Shown: positions 63,502 to 64,000 of the stretch, in pieces
How positions within the stretch are numbered: position 1 is the stretch's first letter
Layout of the letters: each line of letters begins with the position of its first letter
Origin: KBS-96 sp963722585
GTDB lineage: Bacteria; Acidobacteriota; Terriglobia; Bryobacterales; Bryobacteraceae
Direction of reading: 5' to 3'
Length of the DNA: 64,000 nucleotides
Assembly: GCA_963722585.1 (NCBI GenBank)
Contig: CAVRNU010000046.1
Location: forward strand, 119,022-183,021
Program-made: the position numbers and the translations under genes
Notes under the pieces: model-generated
Database searches by the model: none
The model's input: only the letters and a program-made list of their open reading frames with translations
What the model was told of the DNA's origin: nothing

Positions 63502-63869
63502 ATGATTCGCGGGATCAAGTTCTTGGGCGTTTGCGTGACCGATCAGGACCGGGCACTGAGTTCTATACGGAGAAGTTGGGGTTCGAGGTAAAGACGGATG
63601 TTCCGTTCGAGGGCGGGCAACGGTGGATCGAGCTGAAAATACCCGGCGCGGAGACCGGGATTACTCTCTTCACTCCGAAAGGGCAGGAAGATCGAATCGG
63701 CACATTCATCAATACGTCGCTATGGACCGACGATCTCGAAGGGACCTACGAAACTCTCACGTCAAAGGGCGTTGAGTTCACAACGCCACCGACGAAAGAA
63801 TCGTGGGGCAGTTTTGCGATGTTCAAGGATCCCGATGGAAACAGCTTTGTGCTGGCAACGCCGAATTAG
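63502..63869 (+). CDS. VOC/glyoxalase-fold protein (frameshifted)
   Basis: This small metalloenzyme-fold protein (VOC superfamily) would have about 122 residues. The start at 63502 gives MIRGIKFLGVCVTDQDRAL, then FYTEKLGFEVKTDVPFEGG, WIELKIPGAETGITLF and a C-terminal FKDPDGNSFVLATPN. The two parts are in different frames. A missing base near 63556-63560 (GCACTGAGTTC for an expected GCACTGGAGTTC) restores the family text. Start is supported by GGAGC eight nt upstream. Activity could be glyoxalase, dioxygenase or resistance type; no partner is next to it. Confidence 0.8.
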
Positions 63870-63884
63870 AGATGACTAACCGAA

Positions 63885-63986
63885 CTTCGTCACATCCGCT
63901 CCCTGGCGGTCGCGGTTCCGATACTGCACGTTGATTCGTAAGAACTTACAGAACCGCGCGCGTTTGCAAGCGGCTTAGTGACGAAG
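63885..63986. repeat. Dispersed imperfect palindrome at the window end
   Basis: The left arm CTTCGTCAC, followed by a CCGCTCCCTGGCGGTCGCGG core (63896-63915), pairs imperfectly with the right arm near 63951-63986, ending in GTGACGAAG. It shares the core with 47641-47719 and with the arms around the IS. It may extend the REP-like family. It follows the VOC gene by 15 nt. Confidence 0.6.
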
Positions 63987-64000
63987 TTGAGCTAACTCCA

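Noticed and set aside
1..64000. CRISPR array, rRNA or prophage
   Set aside because: No regularly spaced repeats, rRNA stretches, integrase or phage structural genes were seen.

Overview
The window looks like a chromosomal segment of an Acidobacteriota bacterium, most likely a Bryobacterales/Solibacter-type lineage. This is inferred from gene content, not from a marker gene. The evidence is an Oar-like carboxypeptidase-regulatory/TonB receptor, an ATPase-less MacB/FtsX duplicated permease, a DUF1080 protein, a YXWGXW-repeat protein, a giant kinase with TPR and PEGA domains, Tat-exported Gfo/Idh/MocA and class V aminotransferase proteins, an orphan exosortase, and abundant dispersed palindromes. 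The sequence is GC-rich and gene-dense. No stretch of more than about 300 bases lacks a gene, and no rRNA, tRNA, CRISPR array or prophage was seen.

Layout. 1-3.3 kb: 5' part of aceE (minus), a DHH phosphoesterase and an RHH-PIN toxin-antitoxin pair (plus). 3.4-8.4 kb (minus): PCMT-like methyltransferase, ftsY-ribD-ribE with overlapping stops and starts, and a Gfo/Idh/MocA oxidoreductase. 8.5-13.4 kb (minus): a Ser/Thr kinase of about 1,613 residues with one frameshift. 13.5-17.7 kb (minus): small hypothetical, LMW-phosphatase/arsenate reductase, and the vitamin B6 set pdxT, pdxS and a MocR/PdxR-type regulator. 17.8-25.6 kb: NTF2-like protein, mutarotase-like and LarA-N-like pair, YXWGXW protein, small exported protein, CrtC/AttH-like lipoprotein, STAS and anti-sigma kinase genes, gatB. 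25.7-35.6 kb: Phd-PIN pair, a frameshifted epimerase-amidohydrolase pair, OPT transporter, DUF4118 protein, spermidine-synthase-like membrane protein, OmpA-family protein. 35.67-37.11 kb: a complete insertion sequence. 37.2-49.2 kb (minus): GT39-like membrane protein, small membrane protein, GNAT, beta-propeller/phosphoesterase, nadA-moaA, class V aminotransferase, EpsI, exosortase, pyk. 49.2-64 kb: uppP-ftsK, permease, acyltransferase, DUF1080, LacI regulator, TPR protein, TonB receptor, VOC protein.

Functional links. ribD and ribE catalyse successive parts of riboflavin synthesis. pdxS and pdxT form PLP synthase beside a PLP-type regulator. nadA and moaA are both Fe-S enzymes separated by 4 nt. 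Exosortase and EpsI form a PEP-CTERM-type sorting pair, but no substrate was recognised here. uppP and ftsK overlap and link envelope synthesis with division. The STAS and HATPase genes form a partner-switching pair without a nearby sigma factor.

The most important caution is that seven genes carry a single-base frame disruption: kinase, CrtC-like lipoprotein, epimerase, amidohydrolase, TPR protein, TonB receptor and VOC protein. Several fall in short homopolymers, and both sides still read as well-conserved protein. Assembly indel errors explain this more simply than seven pseudogenes. I found no strongly supported new biological system. The best leads are a two-hairpin element upstream of nadA, an IS lodged inside a dispersed palindrome, and the orphan exosortase cluster.
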